DNA from: Gammaproteobacteria bacterium
GTDB taxonomy: Bacteria > Pseudomonadota > Gammaproteobacteria > Pseudomonadales > Pseudohongiellaceae
Assembly: GCA_030427065.1 (NCBI GenBank)
Contig: JAUHWU010000014.1
Location: 1-42,506, forward strand
Reading direction: 5' to 3'
Length of the DNA stretch: 42,506 bases
Below are positions 35,454-42,490 of the stretch, one piece after another (the first letter of the stretch is position 1; each line of letters starts with the position of its first letter). The notes under the pieces were generated by a model. It made no database searches. It was given only the letters and a program-made list of their open reading frames with translations, and was not told where the DNA came from. A program made the position numbers and the translations under genes.

Positions 35454-35495
35454 AAACCGGTTTCAGACTGCAGTCTGGAACCGGTTTGTTTTTTT
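35454..35495 (+). terminator. Rho-independent terminator ending module B
   Basis: A 34-base palindrome (AAACCGGTTTCAGACTG and its near-exact complement, one G-T pair) occupies 35454-35487 and is followed by a T-rich run (GTTTTTTT). It closes the five-gene operon just after the lectin-like gene and may also serve the convergent gene at 35531. Confidence 0.88.
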
Positions 35496-35530
35496 ATGGG
35501 CGCCATAAAATACCATGCGCTATCGGCTTG

Positions 35531-36307
35531 TCAGTTCTGTTCCCGTGTCTCGATAGCAGCGCCATAACTAGGATCGCAGTCATAGGGCCAGACCACATCG
35601 TCTTCGCCTCCCTTGTTCAGGGGAATCAGCCGGGCCGAACGGCCGGCGAAGACTGCCGGGTCTTCGTATTCCTGCATGATGAACAGTTTCTCGCCATCTT
35701 CGCCAAGTCGAAAATGTTCCACCAGATGCATGTCCTGAGAGTGATCCAGGCCATTATTCAGGAAAGTGCTTTCCTTGATGTTGATGGTATCGACAACCAG
35801 CGTATCGCCTTCCCAATGGCCAATGGAATGACCGCTGACTGTAGGGGGTATATTGTCTGGATGGGCATCCATGTTCATATGAATAATTCGCACCACATCA
35901 AAATATTCCATCTTTATTACCACCAGGTCACGTCCCTGGTAAATCTCCATGGGAAATGGCCCCTGCATGGAATAGATGATACTGGGAGGCTGGCAGGTAC
36001 TGCCAAGCTCGACCTGGACCGATGGATCATAGCCGGATGTCTTCAGCCGGGCAGCCTCTGTGATATCCAGACCGCCATAATCCCCTTCAGGAAACTCCCT
36101 GAGTCCCGAGTCCGCTAACAGCAGGGTGCCCGGGGGTAGCGCATTTATCATCGCCTGCTCTTCAGATGTTGCTTCCCGTTGGGGGGGGATCGGGCCAAAG
36201 GAAATCATCCAGTAGCCACTCAGATCGGGTTGTGCCTCCAGCGTGGTAGAAGCACCCATTGTTGCCAGACACAGTAACAGGCATAGTATTTTTTGCAGAT
36301 CAGTCAT
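35531..36307 (-). CDS. Exported DUF6152-partner protein (PDxSGxW family), copy 1
   Basis: A 258-residue exported protein of unknown function from ATG 36307 (AGGA upstream; overlaps the DUF6152 stop by eight bases). The signal peptide ends near TLEAQ. The mature protein opens with PDLSGYW. Conserved features shared with copies at 38704 and 41395 include a Cys-Pro segment (GSTCQPPSIIYSMQGPFPMEI), VVRIIHMNMDAHP, GHSIGHWEGDTLVVDTINI, and a late DP/YDC segment (WPYDCDPSYG). The beta-rich, lipocalin-like feel is inference. It always sits beside a DUF6152 gene in this window, so the two probably act as a pair in the periplasm. It is the last gene of the six-gene minus-strand operon. Confidence 0.75.
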   Translation of the reverse strand: MTDLQKILCLLLCLATMGASTTLEAQPDLSGYWMISFGPIPPQREATSEEQAMINALPPGTLLLADSGLREFPEGDYGGLDITEAARLKTSGYDPSVQVELGSTCQPPSIIYSMQGPFPMEIYQGRDLVVIKMEYFDVVRIIHMNMDAHPDNIPPTVSGHSIGHWEGDTLVVDTINIKESTFLNNGLDHSQDMHLVEHFRLGEDGEKLFIMQEYEDPAVFAGRSARLIPLNKGGEDDVVWPYDCDPSYGAAIETREQN

Positions 36308-36698
36308 CGAGATTCCTGGATACTCCGATTTCAGTGCCGTCAGCTTTGATAGCACGGGTGATTCGCATTAGTAAGGAGCCATCTCTGGCCCGAATACCTT
36401 CAAGGGTCATGGTGTCCCCTTCCTGCATCACTTCCTGGCTCCAGCCACGACGACGCAGTGCTGACGGCGCTGAAGTCTCGCAGGTCCAGCGCTGGATTTC
36501 ACCGGATTCGGTGGTGACCAGCAGTTCCACGATGGCATGGGGGTTTCGAAAATTGAATTTGGCGACTGTACCAGTGATGGAGATCGGCTCGTCATCGGTG
36601 TTGTAAAAAACGGCAGCCGAATGATGAGCGCCAGCCTGCATTGAAGGTAATAAGCAAAACAGAAGGCCTATCCTGAAAAGTATTTTGTATGTGTGCAT
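36300..36698 (-). CDS. DUF6152-family small exported protein, copy 1
   Basis: A 132-residue protein from ATG 36698 (AAGG eight bases upstream; a GTG three codons earlier lies too near). The signal peptide ends MQAGA, predicting a mature N-terminus HHSAAVF. The rest is a small beta barrel-like domain: ISITGTVAKFNFRNPHAIVEL, RWTCETSAPSALRRRGW, GDTMTLEGIRARDGS. The HHS start and NPH motif are shared with the copies at 38290 and 42104. The function is unknown; conserved His at a mature N-terminus could bind copper (inference). The stop overlaps the start of the partner gene by eight bases, so the two are coupled. The dispersed palindrome lies between it and the upstream dioxygenase gene. Confidence 0.8.
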   Translation of the reverse strand: MHTYKILFRIGLLFCLLPSMQAGAHHSAAVFYNTDDEPISITGTVAKFNFRNPHAIVELLVTTESGEIQRWTCETSAPSALRRRGWSQEVMQEGDTMTLEGIRARDGSLLMRITRAIKADGTEIGVSRNLDD

Positions 36699-36719
36699 TG
36701 CTTTCACCTTGGGTATAGG

Positions 36720-36770
36720 AAATAAAGGGGACGGAGGGATTTAAATTAAATCCCTCCGTCCCCTTTATTT
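36720..36770. repeat. REP-like palindrome, copy 3 (inside an operon)
   Basis: The 24-bp arms at 36720-36743 and 36747-36770 are exact complements with a 3-base centre; the core is GGGGACGGAGGGATTTA. It lies between the large dioxygenase-subunit stop and the DUF6152 start on the minus strand. It could attenuate or protect the mRNA, dividing the operon into two expression levels (inference). Confidence 0.9.
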
Positions 36771-36772
36771 TT

Positions 36773-37738
36773 TTAGAATTCTACCGGCACTTCCGGCGCG
36801 GCGCCGGACTTGATGTCGTCTACAAGTGTAGGGGAGCCGTTTTCCCATACCAGCAGCATGGAGCGTTTCGGGCTGTAGCCCTGGTGTCTGCAGTAAGCCG
36901 GCATGGCGGCCATGTCACCGGCTTTCATGATGACCCTGGCCAGTGGTTCCCCGGTATCCTTGTGGGCGCAGTCCCAGTGAATCTCATCGCACATCTGGAA
37001 AAACCACTCAACGCGGTCATTGCCGTGAATGATCGGTAGAATATGTTCCTCGGTAGTGGGACACATGAAACTGTTCTTGACCACTGAGGTAAAAGAAGGG
37101 TTCCAGGTCACCTGGGAGCGCGACAGAAAGGCAAACAGGTTAAAGGCATGCACCTGGTTTTCATAGCCCGGCTGCGCATGAATTTCCGGTTTATCCTGGG
37201 GTACATCGGCAAACGCCCGATTGACCGGGGCGCCACTTTCATCAGTGCGCAGTGCCAAATCGCCTTCAAGCCCGACACAGCGCCTGGCCAGTTCGCGGGC
37301 CCGGGTGATGGCGGGCATATTGTCGCCATTTTTTGGACCATAGGGGGAGCCGGTTTCCTGTGGGGCGGCAAAAGGATCAAAGTCGGCATTGGTCCAGTCA
37401 GCCAGCATGGCTTCAAACACCTGGCGAATATCGTCGGTAGGGAAGTTTTCAAGACGGTCAATACCGGCAGTTTTCATGGCGCCATTGTAGGAGCCGGCAA
37501 ATAAATCCACGGTGGCATAATGATTCACCGTGCCGATCACATCATCGAAATTTACCCAGCCATAGAAGAATCCCCAGGCCACATCGCGCATCAGTGCCCG
37601 CAGATAATTCCCTGCATCCATGGTGTGGCTCATGGGTCTGCCATCCAGGGTCTGCCAGGTGATATGGCAAAAATACTCATCCCTGGCAAAGCCGAAGCCG
37701 CCGAGCGTGAAATCCTGGTAACCGTGTGAATTAGTCAT
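36773..37738 (-). CDS. Hydroquinone 1,2-dioxygenase-like large subunit (PnpC2/HapD type)
   Basis: A 321-residue cytosolic protein from ATG 37738 (GGGGG four bases upstream). It resembles, from memory, the large subunit of two-component Fe(II) hydroquinone 1,2-dioxygenases (HapD/PnpC2, about 38 kDa): WGFFYGWVNFDDVIGTVNHY, DLFAGSYNGA, HGNDRVEWFFQMCDEI, MKAGDMAAMPAYCRHQGYS and KRSMLLVWENGSP, ending PVEF. The His/Glu of HGNDRVEW and His of CRHQGYS are candidate iron ligands in a cupin-like fold. The enzyme would cleave hydroquinone to 4-hydroxymuconic semialdehyde. The small subunit gene lies eight bases upstream. A different ring substrate is possible. No downstream muconate-pathway genes are in the window. 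Confidence is good for the family, moderate for the substrate. Confidence 0.7.
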   Translation of the reverse strand: MTNSHGYQDFTLGGFGFARDEYFCHITWQTLDGRPMSHTMDAGNYLRALMRDVAWGFFYGWVNFDDVIGTVNHYATVDLFAGSYNGAMKTAGIDRLENFPTDDIRQVFEAMLADWTNADFDPFAAPQETGSPYGPKNGDNMPAITRARELARRCVGLEGDLALRTDESGAPVNRAFADVPQDKPEIHAQPGYENQVHAFNLFAFLSRSQVTWNPSFTSVVKNSFMCPTTEEHILPIIHGNDRVEWFFQMCDEIHWDCAHKDTGEPLARVIMKAGDMAAMPAYCRHQGYSPKRSMLLVWENGSPTLVDDIKSGAAPEVPVEF

Positions 37739-37746
37739 ATTTCCCC

Positions 37747-38253
37747 CTAGGCACTCTGGCAGATATCTGCCCAACGTTCGATGGATAACTCACCCTTGCA
37801 GGTCTGCATGATGATGACAGCAGGTGACTGGCTGCGAAACTGATAGGCAGCGCCCGCTGGCAACATGGCCTGGTGGCCGCGGCCAAGTTTTACCCAGCCC
37901 ATAACAGGGCCCTGTGGATCACCGTCCACCCGAATCGCCCCTTCCTTTTCCTGGTCCGCCACTCTCTGAGCCTTATCCAGATCGATGAAATGAACCTCTA
38001 CTTCGCCATCCATGCACAGGGCAAATTCATCATGAGCACAGGTATACCAGGGAGAATCTGCCTCGGCGCGCACGACTTCCAGAACGTATTCCTGGTTTTG
38101 CCCGAACACGACTTTTTCATAGGGCAGGGAATTGTTGGCGATCTCGAAACAATTGGAAAAGGCGTAGTGCCTGACATCATCGTCGACCGGTTCCACTCGC
38201 CCTTTGTCATAATCATCAAGTGAGCCAAAACGTGTTTTATAAGCATGTGCCAT
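37747..38253 (-). CDS. Hydroquinone 1,2-dioxygenase-like small subunit (PnpC1/HapC type)
   Basis: A 168-residue protein without signal peptide, the size of HapC/PnpC1 (about 18-19 kDa). Recognisable stretches are NSLPYEKVVFGQNQEYVLEV, DSPWYTCAHDEFALCMDGEV, DGDPQGPVMGWVKLGRGHQA, MLPAGAAYQF and ELSIERWADIC. It has a cupin-like fold; in characterised enzymes the small subunit supports the iron-bearing large one. AAGGA lies nine bases upstream of the ATG. It is followed by the large subunit after eight bases and preceded by DUF6152 copy 2 after 36 bases, so a catabolic enzyme is embedded among exported unknowns in one operon. Unusually many Cys (four) are present. Confidence 0.7.
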   Translation of the reverse strand: MAHAYKTRFGSLDDYDKGRVEPVDDDVRHYAFSNCFEIANNSLPYEKVVFGQNQEYVLEVVRAEADSPWYTCAHDEFALCMDGEVEVHFIDLDKAQRVADQEKEGAIRVDGDPQGPVMGWVKLGRGHQAMLPAGAAYQFRSQSPAVIIMQTCKGELSIERWADICQSA

Positions 38254-38289
38254 TATTTATTTTCCTTTTTATACAATGCTAACAATGCG

Positions 38290-38676
38290 TTATCTGGCAA
38301 CAAACCCGGCGCGGGGATTGAGCACTGTGCCATCTTCCAGCTCTGCCACGACCCAGGCCGCAGCGCTGCGACCATCTTTCATCGGGTGACCGGTGATAGT
38401 GATTTTTGTGCCCGGCGGCAGGGTTGATTTGCGTATGCCTGAGCGGGTCAGGGTAGTCGGCCCCTCGGCTTCAAAGCCCCAGGTGGTGATGCTGCCGTCG
38501 TCATTGGTGACATCAATGATCAGCCACGAATGGGGATTGGTGTATTGAAATTCCTTGATGGTGCCGGTCACGGTGATTTCGCGCTCATCATCAAACATGG
38601 CCGTGGAATGGTGGGCCTGCAAGGGCATCAGGGTCATGGCCAGAATCAGGCCAGTCAGAATTCTCAGTTTGTTCAT
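38290..38676 (-). CDS. DUF6152-family small exported protein, copy 2
   Basis: A 128-residue exported protein; GAGGTG lies five bases before the ATG. The signal peptide MNKLRILTGLILAMTLMPLQ ends with A, giving a predicted mature start HHSTAMF. The conserved body follows: EITVTGTIKEFQYTNPHSWL, TWGFEAEGPTTLTRSG, LPPGTKITITGHPMKDGRS. The NPH motif and the N-terminal His pair match the other two copies. There is no Cys, so a metal site would have to use His and acidic residues. The function is unknown. It lies 27 bases downstream of its partner gene and 36 bases upstream of the dioxygenase small subunit. Confidence 0.82.
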   Translation of the reverse strand: MNKLRILTGLILAMTLMPLQAHHSTAMFDDEREITVTGTIKEFQYTNPHSWLIIDVTNDDGSITTWGFEAEGPTTLTRSGIRKSTLPPGTKITITGHPMKDGRSAAAWVVAELEDGTVLNPRAGFVAR

Positions 38677-38703
38677 GTCACACCTCAGGGCAATAATGTT
38701 GTA

Positions 38704-39588
38704 TCAGTCAAAATCGAAATCTATAAAATTGGTTGAACCGTCTTCCTGTTCCTCGACAGCGTTATTCTGGCCATCGAAACAGTACCAGTAATGCATGCGA
38801 ATCTGCTTGTCTGTATTGGTCAGCTGAATGTATTCCTTACGGGTATACCAGGGTTCCATCAACACCACCGGGTCATAGGCCCAGACATGTAACACCAGGG
38901 TTTTGTCATCGGCTTTCTGGTAAACCTCGACCAGTTCAATCTGATCTGAATAATCCGGCTGGCCACGCTGGTACATGCCCCACTGTAGCTGATTGGTATG
39001 AACTACGAGTTGATGATCGCTGGTCCAGAAACCGATGGAATCGCCATCATAGGTGGGGAAACGGTCGAGATCATTGAGATGAGCACGGCCATCGGTATAG
39101 ATGCGTCGGGTCTCACTGGCCACTTCATTCATTAGCCAGGTCTGGTGGGGCTGGATGGCATATTCTCGGAGGAAGGGTTCGGATAAGCCTCTTGGGGCCC
39201 CGGGGGGCTGGCAGTTGCCCAGCGGGTCAAATTCGATGCCTTCATCGCGCAGGGCGACTCTTTCTTCGTATTTCTGCTGGTACTCAGGGTAGAGTTTGAC
39301 GTCAGCCAGCTCGCCGGCTTCTTGAAAACTGTCATAGGCCAGGCCGGCAGGCGGAAACTGCCAGGAATAGACACCTGACCAGTCAGGCATAGTGTCATAG
39401 CTGATACCCGTATTCGAGCCGGCCTGATCTACAAAGTAATTATACAGGTCCTCAGCGGTACCGAACTGTTTGCCCAGCTCAATCATGGCGGTACGATCTG
39501 CATCAGGATTGGGTATTTGTGCAATACATTGCACGCCAAGCAGAGCAAGCCCCCCAGCATAGACTGCAGACATCAGCGTATTTTTCAT
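38704..39588 (-). CDS. Exported DUF6152-partner protein, copy 2 (divergent, longer)
   Basis: A 294-residue exported protein of unknown function from ATG 39588 (GGGGGG six bases upstream). The signal peptide ends near VQCIAQ. A helical N-terminal extension (about 25-65, MIELGKQFGTAEDLYNYFVD) precedes the family opening PDWSGVYSW. Shared family features: GNCQPPGAPRGLSEPF, ETRRIYTDGRAH, YDGDSIGFWTSDHQLVVHTN, and a late DP/Cys region (YDPVVLMEPW, YWYCFDG). It diverges more than the other two copies. It is the first gene of the six-gene operon, 27 bases before DUF6152 copy 2, so the gene order within this pair is reversed relative to copy 1 and matches copy 3. Confidence 0.72.
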   Translation of the reverse strand: MKNTLMSAVYAGGLALLGVQCIAQIPNPDADRTAMIELGKQFGTAEDLYNYFVDQAGSNTGISYDTMPDWSGVYSWQFPPAGLAYDSFQEAGELADVKLYPEYQQKYEERVALRDEGIEFDPLGNCQPPGAPRGLSEPFLREYAIQPHQTWLMNEVASETRRIYTDGRAHLNDLDRFPTYDGDSIGFWTSDHQLVVHTNQLQWGMYQRGQPDYSDQIELVEVYQKADDKTLVLHVWAYDPVVLMEPWYTRKEYIQLTNTDKQIRMHYWYCFDGQNNAVEEQEDGSTNFIDFDFD

Positions 39589-39997
39589 CAAGTACCCCCC
39601 GGTATTGTGGCTGATTATTCGGTCTTCACAATAAAAGCATGTTGACCTGACCTTAATTTTTAATTCTTCTTATTCTTGTGACAGAAAGACTCTAACTGCA
39701 CAGCATTCTCTGATCTTGGCTAAAGATAATCAAGAATCAGCTAAAACAAAAGGGGAAGGTGGTCTGGTTGAGATAATATCCAGCATTTTTACCATCCTGA
39801 CGCCATAAGATGAGACGCATTGGATTTATGGTTAAATGACGCTCAGCCCCTGATCTTAAAACAGTCGTCTGAAAGGAGGTTTGGGGGTGTCAGGTTGTCA
39901 GTAGCCTGATGAAAATCAAATCAGGCTTAAACTGGCATTGGACTTTCTGCCAGCCAGCATTAAAATTCGCTCTTTTTCCCGAAAACAGGAATATCCG
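39589..39997. other. Divergent intergenic region, dioxygenase operon / yeeN
   Basis: About 410 bases with no supported gene. It separates the six-gene minus-strand operon from yeeN and should hold both promoters. Near yeeN it contains the hairpin AGCCTGAT (39903-39910) and ATCAGGCT (39920-39927) with a nine-base loop; no T-run follows, so it is a leader structure rather than an obvious terminator. Confidence 0.55.
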
Positions 39998-40714
39998 ATG
40001 GGACGTGCTTACCAGAACCGCAAAGAATCCATGGCCAAGACTTCTATTATGAAGTCCAAGATTTATGGGCGCTATGGCCGTGAAATTTATATGGTTGCCA
40101 AGCAGGGCGGTGTTGACCCGGATGGTAACCTGGCGCTGCGAAGTATCATTGACCGCGCCAAGCGCGATCAGGTGCCGACCCATGTCATCGACAAGGCCAT
40201 CGACAAGGCCAAAGGCGGTGGTGGTGAGGATTATTCCCTGGCCCGCTATGAAGGCTTTGGACCAGGCAGCTCCATGCTGATCGTCGATTGCCTGACCGAT
40301 AATCCCAACCGTACCTTCGGGGATGTGCGTCAATGCTTCACCAAGACCAACAGCAAACTGGGCAACCAGGGTACAGTCAGTCACATGTTTGATCACTCCA
40401 TCATTCTGGTATTTGCCGGTGATGAAGAGGCTGTCATGGAAGCCCTGTTGAATGCCGATGTGGATGTGTCAGATATTGAAGAAGATGATGGGAAAGTCAG
40501 TGTGTTCGCCCCACACACAGAATATGCCAAAGCCAAATCAGCGCTCGCCGAGAGTTTGGGCGACATTGAATATGACGTCGATGAAATCCAGTTCATTCCG
40601 CAAACCTACACCAGCCTGAGTGGCGAAGAGGATATTGCCGCTTTTGAGAAATTGATGGATATGCTGAACGAAGTTGATGATGTGCAGAACGTATATCACA
40701 ACGTAGATCAGTGA
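39998..40714 (+). CDS. yeeN: YebC/TACO1-family protein, YeeN subtype
   Basis: A 238-residue cytosolic protein from ATG 39998 (AGGA seven bases upstream); a longer in-frame start has no support. The N-terminus [20 protein letters not shown] is the YeeN subtype of the YebC/PmpR/TACO1 family. It is complete, with the three-domain layout: [40 protein letters not shown], and the acidic C-terminal domain ending [10 protein letters not shown]. Family members are now seen as translation factors that relieve ribosome stalling (YebC/TACO1), although older literature calls them transcription regulators. It is a single housekeeping-type gene and converges on the RRM gene across a palindrome. Confidence 0.93.
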   Translation: MGRAYQNRKESMAKTSIMKSKIYGRYGREIYMVAKQGGVDPDGNLALRSIIDRAKRDQVPTHVIDKAIDKAKGGGGEDYSLARYEGFGPGSSMLIVDCLTDNPNRTFGDVRQCFTKTNSKLGNQGTVSHMFDHSIILVFAGDEEAVMEALLNADVDVSDIEEDDGKVSVFAPHTEYAKAKSALAESLGDIEYDVDEIQFIPQTYTSLSGEEDIAAFEKLMDMLNEVDDVQNVYHNVDQ

Positions 40715-40742
40715 ATCTTCAGCAATGAAAAAGGGAAATAAA

Positions 40743-40785
40743 AAAGGGGACGGAGGGATTAAAAATAAATCCCTCCGTCCCCTTT
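40743..40785. repeat. REP-like palindrome, copy 4 (between convergent genes)
   Basis: The 18-bp arms AAAGGGGACGGAGGGATT (40743-40760) and its exact complement (40768-40785) flank the loop AAAAATA. Placed between yeeN and the convergent RRM gene, like copy 2, it is a good candidate for a shared terminator. Confidence 0.9.
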
Positions 40786-40803
40786 ATCTCATTTATCTGT
40801 TTA

Positions 40804-41055
40804 TTAATCAGCGCTCTTTGCTTCAGCCTTTTTCACCCTAATCTTGCTACCGCCAACGTCCTTGCCATTCAAGTGTTGAACTGCCGCTTTGGCTTCGCCG
40901 GCTTTTGGCATTTCGATGAAAGCAAAGCCTTTGGACTCCCTGGTCTTTTCGTCCATGACCAGGTTGCAGGACTGGACGGCGCCGTATTGCTGAAACATTG
41001 CCAGTAATTCTGCTTCAGTAGTGTTACGTGCCAGGTTGCGTATTAGAAGTTTCAT
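40804..41055 (-). CDS. Small RRM RNA-binding protein
   Basis: An 83-residue cytosolic protein made of one RNA-recognition motif. RNP2 is LLIRNL (3-8) and RNP1 is KGFAFIEM (42-49), with aromatic residues in RNP1 for base stacking; the Lys/Ala tail (IRVKKAEAKSAD) is basic. Single-RRM proteins of this size occur in many proteobacteria and cyanobacteria and often respond to cold; their RNA targets are poorly known. The start ATG has GGA seven bases upstream. It converges on yeeN across REP-like copy 4. There is no sign of operon partners. Confidence 0.92.
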   Translation of the reverse strand: MKLLIRNLARNTTEAELLAMFQQYGAVQSCNLVMDEKTRESKGFAFIEMPKAGEAKAAVQHLNGKDVGGSKIRVKKAEAKSAD

Positions 41056-41394
41056 GGTGTTATCCAGTTTGCGTGTTGTCTGAGAAAAAAATATGTCGCG
41101 CTACTATACATACTGTAAGGTATTTATTGAATTGGTTGGCCCGGACAGTACTGGCCTCTTTATCTCAATATAGTGTTATTGATGAACTGCCCCCTTACCA
41201 GCATCCATGATGGACGACTTCTGGCGTTGAAGACCCGGGCTTGATGCCCCGGCAGACTTCTGTAAGATAAGGACAGTTATGTCATGATTATGCCGACTAA
41301 TTGGCGGTCAGGCAGCTACATTAATGATTTACCCATATACTCCGGCATCGAAAGTAGAGGCGATAGTAGTAACGAACCCCGAGGTGAAAGTGTT
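41056..41394. other. Intergenic region, RRM gene / DUF6152 pair 3
   Basis: About 340 bases. The frame upstream of 41395 is open from 41284 but has no ribosome-binding site at its start and encodes no recognisable N-terminus, so I treat it as non-coding. A modest hairpin (CCGGG around 41235 with CCCGG about 41247) is present; its role is unclear. Confidence 0.5.
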
Positions 41395-42063
41395 ATGAAT
41401 AGCGTACGTTTTACCCTGACTGGGCCTGGATTGCTTTTACTAACGCTGTTTCTGTCAGGGTGTATTGGCAGTGTTGTAGCTCAGGATCGTCCTGATTTTT
41501 CTGGTACCTGGGAAATGGAAGGCTGGTCAGCAGAAGAATGGGATGTTGAGCCTCCCTATACCCAGGCAGGATTGGCGGCCTTCAATGCCTGGGTTGCTGA
41601 TCCTCTGGCTGATCCGGCACATCAGTGTATTTTTAGCCTGGTGCGTATCACTACTGCACCCATGCTCCATGAAATTATTCAGGAAGAAGACAGAGTTGTC
41701 ATTCTTTATGAGTACGAACATCAGGTAAGACGAGTATATCTTGATCGTCCTCATCCTGAAGATCCCTATCCGACACTCATGGGTTATTCAAAGGCGGTTT
41801 GGGAAAATGATAATTCGCTGGTAATAGAAGCCATTGGTTTAACTGATGGCTATTTGCGACCACAAGGGGTGCCTCATACAGATCAGCTCAGGGTTATTGA
41901 AAAACGCACCATGCTTGAAGATGGAAACACATTAACGCTGGAAACCATTATTGATGACCCTGTGTATTATTCAAAACCCTGGAGCGTGACGACTCAATGG
42001 AAGCGCTCGGATTTTGAAATCATGGATTACGATTGTATTCCCAGGCCACATATCGGGGATTAA
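41395..42063 (+). CDS. Exported lipoprotein, DUF6152-partner family, copy 3
   Basis: A 222-residue protein from ATG 41395 (GAGGTG eight bases upstream). The signal sequence ends in a lipobox (FLSGC, C23), so this copy may be membrane-anchored, unlike copies 1 and 2. The family opening RPDFSGTWEMEGW follows. Shared blocks: QCIFSLVRITTAPMLHEI, VRRVYLDRPHPEDPYPTLMG, KAVWENDNSLVIEAIGLTDG, VPHTDQLRVIEKRTMLEDG, DDPVYYSKPW, and YDCIPRPH at the end. The function is unknown. It is followed after 40 bases by DUF6152 copy 3, the same partner-then-DUF6152 order as at 39588-38290. Confidence 0.76.
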   Translation: MNSVRFTLTGPGLLLLTLFLSGCIGSVVAQDRPDFSGTWEMEGWSAEEWDVEPPYTQAGLAAFNAWVADPLADPAHQCIFSLVRITTAPMLHEIIQEEDRVVILYEYEHQVRRVYLDRPHPEDPYPTLMGYSKAVWENDNSLVIEAIGLTDGYLRPQGVPHTDQLRVIEKRTMLEDGNTLTLETIIDDPVYYSKPWSVTTQWKRSDFEIMDYDCIPRPHIGD

Positions 42064-42103
42064 TGACAAAGGCTAAGTAAGCATTAGTAAGAGGAATGGG
42101 ATT

Positions 42104-42490
42104 ATGACTAAAAAATTGTTCGCTTTTATTTTATGCATCTCGGTAAGCCCGGTTTTTGCACATCATTCATTTCTGTCAATTTATGATCAGGATTCTGTAA
42201 TGACCGTGGAAGGCGTTGTCACTGAAGTGTGGTTTGAAAACCCACATAGTCGTGTCTATATAGAAGCAACCAATGACAAAGGTGAGAAAGTTTTATGGGA
42301 ATCTGAAACCTATCCTCGCAATATTCTTGTCAGGCGCGGCTGGAAGCATAATGATCTGAAGGCTGGCGATAAAGTTGTGTTAAAAGGCCGAAGAGCAAAG
42401 AATGGCACAAATCGCATGCAGATGTTAACGCTGGTACGACCCTCTGATGGTTGGGAAGGTATTGGTTTTGGCGAAGATTCTATAGATTAA
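42104..42490 (+). CDS. DUF6152-family small exported protein, copy 3
   Basis: A complete 128-residue protein; GAGGAATGGGATT precedes the ATG. The signal peptide (MTKKLFAFILCISVSPVFA) predicts a mature start HHSFLSIYD. Body motifs match the other copies: VEGVVTEVWFENPHSRVYIE, LWESETYPRNILVRRGW, AGDKVVLKGRRAKNG. HHS and NPH are conserved across all three. The function is unknown. It pairs with the lipoprotein gene at 41395. Downstream sequence is cut by the window end, so further operon genes cannot be excluded. Confidence 0.84.
   Translation: MTKKLFAFILCISVSPVFAHHSFLSIYDQDSVMTVEGVVTEVWFENPHSRVYIEATNDKGEKVLWESETYPRNILVRRGWKHNDLKAGDKVVLKGRRAKNGTNRMQMLTLVRPSDGWEGIGFGEDSID

Noticed and set aside
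35486-36118. Plus-strand ORF of 210 codons opposite the partner-protein gene
   Set aside because: The minus-strand frame has a signal peptide and family motifs; this one is its antisense.
1105-40785. The four palindromes as a CRISPR array or phage attachment sites
   Set aside because: Copies are far apart, not regularly spaced, have no cas genes or integrase, and are perfect inverted repeats.
41284-41394. Upstream start of the lipoprotein at 41395
   Set aside because: It would place 37 polar residues before the lipoprotein signal; GAGGTG and the lipobox fix the start at 41395.
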